DNA from: Asterias amurensis
Lineage: Eukaryota > Echinodermata > Asteroidea > Forcipulatida > Asteriidae
Assembly: GCF_032118995.1 (NCBI RefSeq)
Contig: NC_092651.1
Location: forward strand, 10,875,285-10,939,284
Direction: 5' to 3'
DNA length: 64,000 nt
The position numbers and the translations under genes were made by a program. Position 1 is the first letter of the stretch, and every line of letters begins with the position of its first letter. Below the pieces are notes generated by a model, which was not told the DNA's origin, ran no database searches, and saw only the letters and a list, made by a program, of their open reading frames with translations. Below are positions 48,101-56,738 of this stretch, piece after piece.

Positions 48101-51100
48101 AGAGAATAAGCCCTGGAAATGAAGAAAATAACCCCATAAAATGTCACAAATTTGAGGTTAAAGACGTTGTGTCAAGTCATTAAAGCTGACTTGTTTGTTC
48201 CAGAACGCATTTCACCACAACAGCAATGAACAAAGCTCACCTTAATTCTAAAATCAAACCTGAAAGTTCTAATCACCTTTGTTGCTTGTGTTGTTTTCAG
48301 AATGATGCAAGAACTGCTTGAAACACTTGAAGAAATTTCAAGGAGAAAGCCAACAGTAAGGTAAGCTCGATTTGCATTAAACTTTCTCTTATCGAATTAA
48401 ACTTTCCCTTATATCGAACAGTCGAATTATTATTTCGCTCATTCATTCATTCATTCATTGGTTGTTTATTCGTTAATAAAATTCCCTTGAAGATAAAGAA
48501 TGAAAACTTTGTACATCAAGTCAAAATGATAAAAAGGAAAGCAATCACAAGATGCGGACAATTAAGAAAAATAGTAAAAGTGCATAATAAATCCTTTTAT
48601 TAACCATTATACAAAATTGTCTGAACATACATAAGAACAGAAAAACAGAAGTCATTGAAACGTACATGGAACTCATATGCGATGACTGCATACCCACTGG
48701 CTGATGCTGTACCAGCTAAACCAATGAAAGAGCTACTTCCAATGTTGCTCACATACAGAGATAAACCAACCTGAAAATGGGAGGGGGGTGGGGGTAACAA
48801 ACGGAATTAAGTTTAATAATAATATTAATAATAATACAGTGGCATCATGGTATATAGCGATGACATCCGTCACTCAGTGAGGCTAGGAATGCCCTTCAAC
48901 ATTCAGTGCTTTTCTTGCAAGAATGTGGAACTTTACCTTTGTATTATGAGACCTACTTATTTTGTAGTTATTGTAACGGTTTAAAAGCTGCTGTGGCGCA
49001 GTATGCAGCCAATCAAACCGGAAACACCGGGGAGAATCCCTTCTCTTTTCGAGGTATATATACCTGCGTTACACAACACACGGGACCAACGGCTTTACGT
49101 CCCATCCGAAGGACGATTATTTTAAGTTGATTATATCTTCAACCAAACACACTATGAGAGAATCCCGGCAAACTGTATAGAAATCAGCAATCAATTCAAC
49201 TTGGTGGCAGGTCAAATCTAGAATCACAAATGTACTAAACATGACATCATACATATTAAATTGTCACGTGATGATCAAAATTTCAAAGGATGCTCAGACT
49301 TAAAATAGTTTTCACTAATATCGCAGTTCAAATTTTCAGTTTTAAGTATGAAAACTAAATGCATTTCGTGAAAAGAATTATTAAATAATTTGAACTATGA
49401 GAATGAGTGAGTTATTGTTTATAGTGCAAATCACGGAAGCGCATAGTGCCACCACATACAAAAAAAATAAAAAAATATCTATATATCCCGGTCTTACCGT
49501 TTACATACAGGCGAACTATTATGTACGTACACGCTTAGATCATGTACGTACTCCGGAATTATCAAGTAGGTACACGATGTGTTTGTTTGTACTCACCAGC
49601 CACCAAGACATACTTCGCCCCGCTAAGAAGTATCCGCTGGTCGTACCTCGATTTGAGACCCAGGCAGACTATATATAAGGGGAGAAATCAACCATTTATT
49701 TTTAGGATAGTGAGGTTTTGTCAGACAATTAAACTTCCGAACAGGGTTGAGATCTAAAATGAATACAGAGTCTTGTGGCCAATTGACCCGGCATTCTTTT
49801 AATGCACTATACAAGATAATAAATCTGAACCTAAACCAACATTTTTGTGATTCTGAAATAAATTAATATGAATATAACATTTTTAAATATAAACATTATT
49901 TTCTTTACACCGAAATGGGACTGAGATGGCTGTGTAACTTTAATACGATTATTACACAACGACCAAAGTCCAGTATTTGGTTGTACCACAGAGGAAGGAT
50001 GGTTGTACGCACTATCAAGGATTAAAATGGTATTTTATTATTTTTTAATTAACCTAAATTTCCACAACACTCTGTTTACAGTACATGCAGAAATAAGATC
50101 GTTCGTATATAAGACTCAGTTAGTTAGTTCCCTTCTTTTCTCATACTTTAATAGATTTAATTTTTATTTGTATGGTGCAATCTTTTGTGTCAGATGGTTG
50201 ATTCCCCCCATTCCTGAGTTATAGACATGATATGTCATTTTAAACTTTCGGTTTTAACCTAGAACACTTCTCAATCTCATATAGGGGGATTAGCTCAAGT
50301 GGTAGAGCGCTCGCTTAGCATGTGAGAGGTACCGGGATCGATACCCGGATTCTCCAATACTTTTTTTTGTTTATTCAATTTAAAAATATTTAATTATATT
50401 CAGTTTTAAATCTGGCAAAGCAGAAGCAACATTTTGGTTACCGGTTCAAAACATTACCTCCCTCGCTTCCGAAAGTGACCCGAACCCGGTTCCACGTTGG
50501 CCGTACCTATATGGGTCAGTATGACATGGTATCTGTACAAAACAAGTCATCTTTAAACCAGGGTCAAGTTTATAGTTACTCTCTTAATGTAAAATCTTTA
50601 CATTTCGAGTTGTCCCTCATACAATTATGGCTCTTTAAAAAAGGGTGATGGTTATTCCACCCTTTTAGAGGGTTTCACTCCATGCCAGGACAGAGTGAAA
50701 ACGTACTCAAGATGCAAACTTCAATCTAAAAGAGTGGAAGACCACTCGTAAAAGAGTTGTCCCTCATATGGCTCAAAAGAGTGCCTTTTAACTTTTTGTT
50801 TGCATATAGAGAGTAGTTTGCTTTTTTGTCACACTTTTATTTATTCTATTTTTATTTGTAGGGTTAATTTTCCCCATTCCTGAAAGGCAAGAGGGCTCAT
50901 TTAAACTTTCTGTTTAAGGACAAAATATATTGCGCAGATTAGAGGGGGATTAGCTCAAGTGGTAGAGCGCTCGCTTAGCATGTGAGAGGTACCGGGATCG
51001 ATACCCGGATTCTCCAAAGTTTTGAATGTTTTCCTTTTTTTTTTTGTATTTTTATATTCGAGAATTATATTCAGTTTCAAAAACTTAGCAAAGCATGCAG

Positions 51101-51837
51101 AGGAAACGATGTATACCCTCTCCCCTTATTCCGGGTTAGAAAGGGACCCGAATCAGGTTCCCGTGGGGGCCTGACCTATTTATGGGTCAGTATGACCGGG
51201 AGTCTGTCAAAATGACATAGAAATGGGTCAACCTAAGCAGTTAAAACAGAGTTAAAATTCAACTTTTAAGCAGGGTAAGGTTAGTGGACCATCTTTTGTT
51301 TAATTGCACGGTGCAATTTCCTTTGTTTCAAACGGGTTATTTTTGTTGTTTTATTATATAGGTGTTTTGATATTTTACTATTTTTATTCAGTTCCAAATC
51401 TAGCAAATCAGAATCAACATCGTGTTACCGGTTAAAACAATACCCTCCTCCCTGGGTCAGAGAGTGACCCGAACCAGGGTCAGTAGACTCGGAATCTGTC
51501 CAAATGACCCAGAAATGGGTCAAACCGACGACAATCTGCGTTAAACTTCCATTTTTAAACCAGTTTCAGCCTGACCCAGATTTAGGCCATCAAGACCACT
51601 GTTCCAGAATCGGGTCGTTTTTCTGACCTGAAACTTGTTAAGGCTTCAATACCGCACCAGTGTTTGTCTGTAACTGTATCTGGACCTAACACTCAACAAA
51701 CCTACATTCTGAATAACAGACCAGAAATAATGTAAATATCTTACCCATAATCCGAGTGCCAGTACAAGAACAAAGACGATGACTATGATGGCAATATCCC
51801 ATCCTTCCAGTCCGGTTCCTGCATCATCATAATCCAT
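36169..51837 (-). CDS. SLC5 family sodium/solute (SGLT-type) cotransporter, 14 exons
   Basis: Exons in transcription order: 51837-51745, 49668-49597, 48770-48666, 48112-48053, 47286-47182, 41159-40973, 40398-40187, 39572-39437, 39007-38900, 38518-38368, 38019-37851, 37551-37336, 36961-36835 and 36383-36169. The sum is 1956 nt, 651 aa; SGLTs are usually about 600-680 aa. SGLT landmarks include [93 protein letters not shown] and [13 protein letters not shown]. The C-terminus has [16 protein letters not shown] and a final helix ending FGFFA. SGLTs use the Na+ gradient to import sugars and related solutes. Relative to human SGLT1, the equivalents of N78, E102, Y290, K321 and Q457 are present (N64, E88, Y273, K304, Q440). 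H83 is Ser69, W291 is Phe274, D294 is Asn277 and D454 is Val437, so the substrate may not be glucose. Introns 1 and 5 contain antisense tRNA genes. Confidence 0.93.
36468..36685. mobile_element. MITE-like repeat (gctgctta family) in SLC5 intron 13
   Basis: Left gggcccaaattcatagagct, right (inverted) gggtctaattttatagagtt. Related pieces occur at 11185-11415, 32750-32840, 34020-34240 and 39186-39330. Confidence 0.65.
39186..39330. repeat. gctgctta-family repeat copy in SLC5 intron 8
   Basis: Shares gagctgc, gataccagtaaaagatg and tggtaaccttgttctggtaa with the copy at 34020-34240. Confidence 0.55.
40651..40968 (+). mobile_element. tRNA-derived SINE, family B, near full length
   Basis: The head tggtcgagtggttaagcg is A-box-like and gtgggttcaaatcccggtcg is B-box-like. 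The body is ccttgagaaagatac and gggtacctccgtgggtgagg; the tail is ggcccaatgatgtaaagcgc. It ends 5 bases from SLC5 exon 6. Related pieces occur at 9296-9425 and 61533-61703. Confidence 0.8.
41195..41680. repeat. Three diverged tandem units in SLC5 intron 5
   Basis: The phrases gggatacaactttggg (41300, 41440, 41560) and tttgaatactttgaactt recur about every 120-140 bases, with tttgaaagta between them. Located between exon 6 and the tRNA array. Confidence 0.65.
41926..42007 (+). tRNA. tRNA-Ser(GCT) copy 1
   Basis: Array consensus: acceptor GACGAGG pairs with CCTCGTC, anticodon loop CTGCTAA (anticodon GCT), long class II variable arm, T-loop TTCGAAT. The 3' flank is gtgttttt. The gene opens the array. 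Confidence 0.96.
42122..42203 (+). tRNA. tRNA-Ser(GCT) copy 2
   Basis: Identical to the array consensus, with intact A and B boxes and a TTTTT terminator just downstream. Confidence 0.96.
42318..42384 (+). pseudogene. Truncated tRNA-Ser(GCT) copy 3
   Basis: Matches the consensus through the T-loop start (gggttcga), then jumps directly into the spacer (ttattgcacc). The 3' half of the T-arm and the acceptor strand are missing. It also has ccaatgg in place of cgatgg and a changed variable arm. It cannot fold as a tRNA. Confidence 0.9.
42498..42579 (+). tRNA. tRNA-Ser(GCT) copy 4, variant
   Basis: Full length, but the D-arm reads gtgataaagg instead of gtggttaagg, and the T-arm has ttcgaagccc. 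The changes fall in both the A-box and B-box regions, so activity is doubtful. Confidence 0.75.
42693..42774 (+). tRNA. tRNA-Ser(GCT) copy 5
   Basis: Identical to the array consensus; terminator TTTTT downstream. Confidence 0.96.
42887..42968 (+). tRNA. tRNA-Ser(GCT) copy 6, variant
   Basis: Two changes from consensus: G to C at the base between D-arm and anticodon stem (ggccatgg), and C to A in the 3' T-stem (aatccaatcc). Confidence 0.85.
43081..43162 (+). tRNA. tRNA-Ser(GCT) copy 7, variant
   Basis: One change: G to A in the T-loop (ttcaaat), inside the B box. Confidence 0.88.
43277..43358 (+). tRNA. tRNA-Ser(GCT) copy 8
   Basis: Identical to the array consensus; terminator TTTTT downstream. 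Confidence 0.96.
43471..43552 (+). tRNA. tRNA-Ser(GCT) copy 9, variant
   Basis: Two changes: C to T in the variable arm (tgctttgcac), and T to C at the T-stem base (cccaccctcg). Confidence 0.88.
43666..43747 (+). tRNA. tRNA-Ser(GCT) copy 10, variant
   Basis: One change: G to A in the 5' T-stem (gtgagttcg). Confidence 0.88.
43861..43942 (+). tRNA. tRNA-Ser(GCT) copy 11
   Basis: Identical to the array consensus; terminator TTTTT downstream. Confidence 0.96.
44055..44136 (+). tRNA. tRNA-Ser(GCT) copy 12
   Basis: Identical to the array consensus; terminator TTTTT downstream. Confidence 0.96.
44249..44330 (+). tRNA. tRNA-Ser(GCT) copy 13
   Basis: Identical to the array consensus; 3' flank gtgttttt as in copies 1 and 16. 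Confidence 0.96.
44444..44525 (+). tRNA. tRNA-Ser(GCT) copy 14, variant
   Basis: One change: acceptor 3' strand ccttgtc, giving a G-U wobble in place of a G-C pair. Copies 22 and 25 share this change and the same downstream spacer. Confidence 0.9.
44640..44721 (+). tRNA. tRNA-Ser(GCT) copy 15
   Basis: Identical to the array consensus; terminator TTTTT downstream. Confidence 0.96.
44834..44915 (+). tRNA. tRNA-Ser(GCT) copy 16, anticodon-loop variant
   Basis: The anticodon loop reads CTGCTTA: the base 3' of the GCT anticodon (position 37, normally a modified purine) is T. The rest is consensus. Confidence 0.88.
45029..45110 (+). tRNA. tRNA-Ser(GCT) copy 17, variant
   Basis: One change: A to G in the 3' T-stem (cccgtcctcg). 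Confidence 0.9.
45219..45300 (+). tRNA. tRNA-Ser(GCT) copy 18, variant
   Basis: One change: G to A in the 5' T-stem (gtggattcg). The spacer before it is 5 bases shorter than usual. Confidence 0.88.
45413..45494 (+). tRNA. tRNA-Ser(GCT) copy 19
   Basis: Identical to the array consensus; terminator TTTTT downstream. Confidence 0.96.
45607..45688 (+). pseudogene. Degenerate tRNA-Ser(GCT) copy 20
   Basis: Anticodon loop CTGCTAG, T-loop ttggaaa instead of ttcgaat, and acceptor 3' strand tcacgtc, which leaves an A-A mismatch. The B box is broken. Copy 23 is identical, so it was duplicated after it decayed. Confidence 0.75.
45800..45881 (+). tRNA. tRNA-Ser(GCT) copy 21
   Basis: Identical to the array consensus; duplicated with its flanks as copy 24. 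Confidence 0.96.
45997..46078 (+). tRNA. tRNA-Ser(GCT) copy 22, variant
   Basis: Consensus except acceptor ccttgtc (a G-U wobble), as in copies 14 and 25. Confidence 0.9.
46193..46274 (+). pseudogene. Degenerate tRNA-Ser(GCT) copy 23
   Basis: Same lesions as copy 20 (T-loop ttggaaa, acceptor tcacgtc, loop CTGCTAG), 586 bases downstream of it. Confidence 0.75.
46386..46467 (+). tRNA. tRNA-Ser(GCT) copy 24
   Basis: Identical to the array consensus; the 586-bp-offset duplicate of copy 21. Confidence 0.96.
46583..46664 (+). tRNA. tRNA-Ser(GCT) copy 25, variant
   Basis: Consensus except acceptor ccttgtc; the 586-bp-offset duplicate of copy 22. Confidence 0.9.
46779..46860 (+). tRNA. tRNA-Ser(GCT) copy 26
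   Basis: Identical to the array consensus; terminator TTTTT downstream. Confidence 0.96.
46971..47039 (+). pseudogene. Truncated tRNA-Ser(GCT) copy 27, right edge of array
   Basis: The D-arm has ccgactgg for ccgagtgg and the T-stem has gtgtgttcg. The match stops after ttcgaatc, where non-array sequence begins (attatgtact). This marks the right boundary of the array, about 140 bases from SLC5 exon 5. Confidence 0.9.
47373..47761. mobile_element. TTAA-ended MITE, copy in SLC5 intron 4
   Basis: Ends taaagacactggacactatt and its inverse (aatagtgtccactgccttta) are bounded by TTAA on both sides. It is about 390 bp, similar along its length to 14052-14448, and noncoding. Confidence 0.88.
47796..47835 (-). 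pseudogene. Decayed partial copy of SLC5 exon 5 (remnant A)
   Basis: The segment aaccgcttctttgaatact closely matches the start of exon 5 (aaccgcttctttagatact at about 47251). It would read [10 protein letters not shown] against the real [10 protein letters not shown]. It has no downstream exon body and lies in intron 4, on the far side of a MITE. Confidence 0.7.
47919..48003 (-). pseudogene. Second decayed partial copy of SLC5 exon 5 and intron edge (remnant B)
   Basis: The segment gccgcttctttagctcatg..atcgggtaaacc resembles exon 5 plus its acceptor side. The following cacctcaattagttttaatg matches ccttcaattagttttacta beside the real exon (about 47346-47364). Remnants A and B, with their aataaagc lead-ins, form a tandem series with the true exon. 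Confidence 0.65.
48815..49130. mobile_element. Related retroposon-like repeat in SLC5 intron 2
   Basis: aataataatattaataataa then atagcgatgacatccgtcac, with cgcagtatgcagccaatcaa and cacgggaccaacggctttac further on. Confidence 0.7.
50284..50356 (+). tRNA. tRNA-Ala(AGC) copy 1, in SLC5 intron 1
   Basis: A 73-base cloverleaf: acceptor GGGGGAT pairs with ATTCTCC (G-U wobbles allowed), D-arm GCTC..GAGC, anticodon stem CTCGC/GTGAG with loop TTAGCAT (anticodon AGC). T-arm is CCGGG ATCGATA CCCGG, discriminator A. It has a T-rich terminator tract (tttttttt) about 5 bases downstream and is antisense to SLC5. Confidence 0.95.
50944..51016 (+). tRNA. tRNA-Ala(AGC) copy 2, in SLC5 intron 1
   Basis: Same 73-base sequence as the copy 660 bases upstream, with related flanks on both sides. 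Downstream T tracts lie at about 51020-51045. Confidence 0.95.
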
Positions 51838-52862
51838 CCTGGTATCTCTTCAGAAAAAAACCCCACCTCCTTTCCTGCCAAGCCTCACCGTTTTGAATGA
51901 TGTTTCGAAGACTATAATATTTTATTGTCCAAATCAAAACACGTCAGGACACTGTCATAAAGATAGCCAGAGCAAAGGTCAACGATGCCATTTATTACAT
52001 AATAATGACCAATATTAACTGACGAAGTTTGGTTATTTCTACTAGAGTTCCCAAGCCTGGGCATCTGAAATTGCTGATGTCATGGAAGTATTCTATTTTA
52101 ATGTCACATTTTGCCGTTTTTATCATCATTGAATACTTTGTGTGGTGTTTTCCCCCGAATATACAAATTTGATATTTTGTGCAAACATAATTTGCAAAGC
52201 AGTATTCATTTGTGTAGACGATCTTTGATCCCAAGTAACAAGGGAACCAATGTAAACATTTATCCCATCACACTATTGCTGATAAGAAAGTTTAAATTGC
52301 CAACCGCGTTTGGAAATCTGACCATGATGTGGAATCCCTAAATTATTTAAGTGCTTAATTAATCATTATTTCTTTCCCCATCTGTGGTAATAAGAGATCA
52401 GGGCTCACCCTTTACTTCTGAACCGTCTAGTAATGTGCTCCTAAAAACTGTGCAACCAGCTTGTCTAAAACGCTCCTATTTCTCTGTTCCATTTGTGAAA
52501 AATAAATTTAAAAACGTGTAAATTGATTTTTAACGAGTGTGTGAATATAACTTCATACAACAGTTTATGACCCATAATATTATAACCTCTACGCCCATCT
52601 CTCTGCTAATCGAACTAAATTGCCACTTAATAATGTCATAGCAGTCATATATCCATATAAACTTATCTATTTGTACATAGTGGGTTGGGCAATATCAGAA
52701 CATAAAAAGATTGCTTTATCTTCCAAGCTTCCTTAGAGTCAGTGAGAGCTGGCAGCTGTTTTTTCGTTTGGGGTTTCTTTCTTTACCGGAAAAACTGGGA
52801 AACATACATCAAATAACCGACAAGAAAATGTTATAACAATCAAAGCTGTAACAATTAACAGT

Positions 52863-52868
52863 TTTATT
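52863..52868 (-). terminator. Candidate distal poly(A) signal for the KLHL gene
   Basis: AATAAA on the minus strand about 3.9 kb beyond the KLHL stop. Several other AATAAA-like sites lie between (for example 53188-53193), so the true 3' end cannot be fixed from sequence alone. Confidence 0.2.
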
Positions 52869-55800
52869 TTCATGATTTGTCTTGATAGCGATAACATGAA
52901 TACAAAACACAGCTTTTAACTAATGTAGTAACAGTCGACTTCAATTTTGTTGGTATCATTGTTGTAACTTGAATGTTTTTTTTTTTTATTATTTCAAATT
53001 GTCAAGTTTTGAGTTCTCATGTGGATGATATTTAAAAAATAAACTCATCAAAATTATGTTTGTATTCTACATAAAAGCAAAAAATTCAAAATTATACCAC
53101 AGTTTAACACACAGACCAACCCTAACATTCCCACTTAAGGCATGAATCATGTTTAAAAGTCTGCTTAGCAGCAATGCTGCTAGACATTTTATTTGTTTAA
53201 CATGATACAGCAATGAACACTTCGTAATGACAAGAAATTCATGGCCTACAAAAAACCACAAAATAAAACAAGGTTTTGGAACAACTTAAAATTTGAGATT
53301 AATGAGTTACACATAAAATACAGCAGTACAATAATATTAAAATAAACAGTTACTTTTGGCAAAAGAAATGGCAAAGAGTTGTTATAATACACAGTTAAAT
53401 TAACAACAGTTGTTAACAATAAGTACTCAAATGTGGGTTGCATTGATACAAAATATCCTTCAAGTAGAGCAAAGCCTCTGCGCAAACAATATTACCAATA
53501 GCCCTGAAAAAACTTAACAACTGAACAATTTGACTCAAATCATATTAATACTGCATGGTTAGTCCTATTAATTCCTGCTAAAATTCTAATCCTCAGGTAC
53601 CACTAAAGAGATTGGAGCTGGCTTCTCAGAGCAGTCTAGTGAAATGATCCCACCAGAAGTACCACCCCCCCACCCCCTCCAACCAGGACTCCGAGCAGGT
53701 ACTTAGCATAAAAAGTGCTTTATGATGACCTCGATGAACCAAAAAGGTATGTTCATTAATGGAAAAATGGAAAATATATTTAACAAAAATTGGTGCGTAT
53801 GAGCACATTAATAAAATGCAAAATAGTCTTGTAGAAACCTGGACTGTTCCATTTCACGAGGCAAAGTGAAAGTCCAGATTTGAACAAGTAGTTTTGTTTT
53901 GTTTGTTATGGTATGATTGAAATGCATCCAATATTTGTTTTGTACCTCACACAAAGATCCTTATCATTTTATGTTTTTTTTTATGTAATCCATGATAGTT
54001 CATAAAAATATTATCTAAAGCATTTAAAATAAAGCATGACACATGACACATGACACCTGTTCCACACATCAACTGACAAGGATCTGTCAGTGCGGTATAC
54101 ATACTACAAAACCAGAATTTGCATCAAATGAGATGTAAAAGTTAGACAACTAAAAAAACATAGAAAAGTAATGCGTATGGTATAAATTGCACTTGAGTTT
54201 TAGCAAGAAGGATGATGTCTGAATAATCATCTCAAACTAAGAGCCTCTTCATCAAAGTATAGTAAGAAATACCTGAACAAAAAGCCAACAAAATGTGTGA
54301 ACATTCAACGAAACAAAGCCCCTACGACTTACATTTCGCAAACTTATTAATTAGAATGTGTGTTATACGGTTTTAAAAAGTTTAACACTTGTAACTTCTG
54401 TCCAGCACATTTCTCTTAGTGGTATAAAAACCCAGATAGACCTCATGCATCTACGTCGCTGACACCTACATGGCCCATCTTAGAGGTTAAACAACAATGA
54501 TAATTGAAAGCGCACATCTTGAGCAAAGAGTAACCTACTCAAATGATGTCTTGTACATAAGGTCATTGGAACTCTCCTTTGTGCAAATCCTTTAAAGTAC
54601 AGCAACAGATTTGCTCAACATACAATCGATTATTTTGTGATTGGCAAAAGTAGTTAATGATGGCATTGTGTTTGGAAGATACATGTGGCAGATGTCTTTA
54701 AAGACAATAATCTGCTAAATTCATAGTACAATACCTGATAAAAGGGTGACAGCTATATATTCCATAGCCCCTATGTACTGTCATCCCCCCTAGTGATTTA
54801 CATGCTAGGGTCTAGGGTTAGGAATAAGAACGGAACATAAGGGTGTCAGAGTATAGCTGTGTAACCCATAAAAGAGGGGCTCTTTCAGTTTTGTGTTGCA
54901 CTCATTTAGAGTCCTAAAATTACAAGTCTCTAACCTCATTTTAAAACAATTTTTGATGCTCTTCCCTGGCGAATTTTGTCAGCATCAAAAAAATCCAATG
55001 AATATATGGGTTTGTACATTTTTGTACGGTTACTTCATTTGGTAAATTGAATTTCACATTATTTCCGCGGCGAAATTTACCCTTCCGAAAGCACAGACCC
55101 AGCTGTTGTTGAAACCCAATAACATGTTTCAAATTTGGCAAATTTTGTTTCCACTCCAATAAGGAACTCTATCTATTGGAAAATGAGTACATCACAAAAC
55201 TGAATATGACCAGGAGCCTCTTGTTAACAAACTCTACGCAGTTAATCTATATATTATTTGGATTAGTATAATGTTTAAAAAAGGCTGTTATAATATTTCA
55301 ATATCACAAAATGTGCATGGAATGTCAGCAACTGTACACCACAAAAAAACGGGTTTCTAATTGGTAACAACTCACATGGACGCACTTTTTTCAGGGAAAG
55401 TGGGAAGACCAGATAGGGCTTTCTAAAATATACTAGAAATATAGACATATTTCTGTACTAGCAAGAGGGTATACACACGTACAAATTAATCAGTTATTTA
55501 CTCTTAAAATGTCCTCTGCACTTTGTGAACAAAATATGTCTAGTCACGTAAGCAGCTTCTACAATAAATATTAAATATAAATATTCCATTGCGGTTTTAC
55601 AAAAAAGGTACAAGCTCATTGAGAGACCGAAACAGAGGTTTCCTTGGTTTTTACAGATGCAAATTCTCATCCGTTTTTTTTCAAGATGCAAAAATGCTAA
55701 TCTAGAATCTTAGGAGCTTTTTAGGTTGTCTAGTTGGAAAGTCTCCCATGGCAAGCACCGACACGTAAGCGTTAACATTAACACACAGTGTTTGTTTTTT

Positions 55801-55914
55801 ATACTATTAGAAACATGTAGATCTGCTTACACGAACATGTAGCATGACTTTAATATCAAGCTACGTGTTAAATAATTTTATGATTTTGGGTTGAAGCAAG
55901 AAAAAATAGACTAG

Positions 55915-56056
55915 AGCTGAATTTGAACCAATGACCTCCGGTTTAACATGCCAGCGCTCTACCAACTGAGCTTTCTGAGTCTCCTCATATATAGCTTAGT
56001 TGGTAGAGCGCCAGCACATTAAACCGTAAGTCATTGGATCAAAGCCCAGTTTAGTA
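55915..56056. repeat. Two tRNA-like SINE heads in inverted, head-to-head arrangement
   Basis: A minus-strand copy (agctcagttggtagagcgct..ttaaaccggaggtcattggt) faces a plus-strand copy (agcttagttggtagagcgcc..ttaaaccgtaagtcattgga) around 55987. Together they form a hairpin of about 65-base arms in the KLHL 3' region. Confidence 0.7.
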
Positions 56057-56311
56057 AATGTTTCTTTGTTTATTCCCAAATCATGAATTTTAATATTGAC
56101 AATTTAAACATAAACCACAGCTACTCCCATAAACAACATGGTTAATATAATCATCTAATGCCAGTAGGAAATGCTTTGTTGGAGACATTTCTAAGAAAGG
56201 AATAGAATGCTGTTGAAGAATCCTGACATGTTTGTCATTTTCATCAATTCATTTTAAAATATGTGACTCTTTGTGACGATATATTATGTCATGAATAAGT
56301 ACACATGCTCC

Positions 56312-56593
56312 TTAAAGGGTATGGGTACTTTTTTTAGGACACAAAACACAATGTCCACAGATTTACATTAAACTCACACAGTTTGGAAAAATGATGGTAG
56401 AAAGCTTCCCTTAGCTGTAGTTTTCAAGAAACAAGTAAAACGAGTCACGAAAATAAGTCTCATCTCTAAAGATGTAAAACGTATTTTTGTGACTTTGTTT
56501 TACTCATTTCTCAAAACTAAAGCACCTTAGCTAGTATCATTCTAAGGGAAGCTTTCTGCTATCATTAGAACAAAAAGTTCCCAAATCCTTTAA
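56312..56593. mobile_element. 282-bp TTAA-ended palindromic MITE in the KLHL 3' region
   Basis: The outer end ttaaagggtatgggtacttt is inverted as aagttcccaaatcctttaa. The inner segment gaaagcttcccttag recurs inverted as ctaagggaagctttc. TTAA lies at both ends. Confidence 0.82.
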
Positions 56594-56738
56594 AGGAACA
56601 CTCTTGTATTATCACAATCAGCCTCAAAACAACATAAAGGGCTTACGATGTTTTCACACTATAGATTAACACACTTCTTTTTTTACCTCTCTTTGGCTTT
56701 GAATAGTTTATCCCTTTAACCTCATGACACTTGGCGTT

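Larger units (their letters stand above)
50150..51600 (+). repeat. Diverged tandem triplication carrying tRNA-Ala
   Basis: Three related blocks share a 5' part (tttttatttg..attttcccc), and a 3' part with ccggtt, gtgacccgaac and gaaatgggtcaa motifs. Approximate spans are 50150-50560, 50830-51250 and 51290-51600. The first two contain a tRNA-Ala; the third has the flanks but no tRNA. Confidence 0.65.
51838..56738. other. SLC5 upstream region and KLHL 3'UTR/intergenic
   Basis: AT-rich. The part from about 52860 has few recognisable repeats before the SINE pair (55915) and the TTAA MITE (56312), compatible with a long KLHL 3'UTR. No coding exon supported on either strand. Confidence 0.45.
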
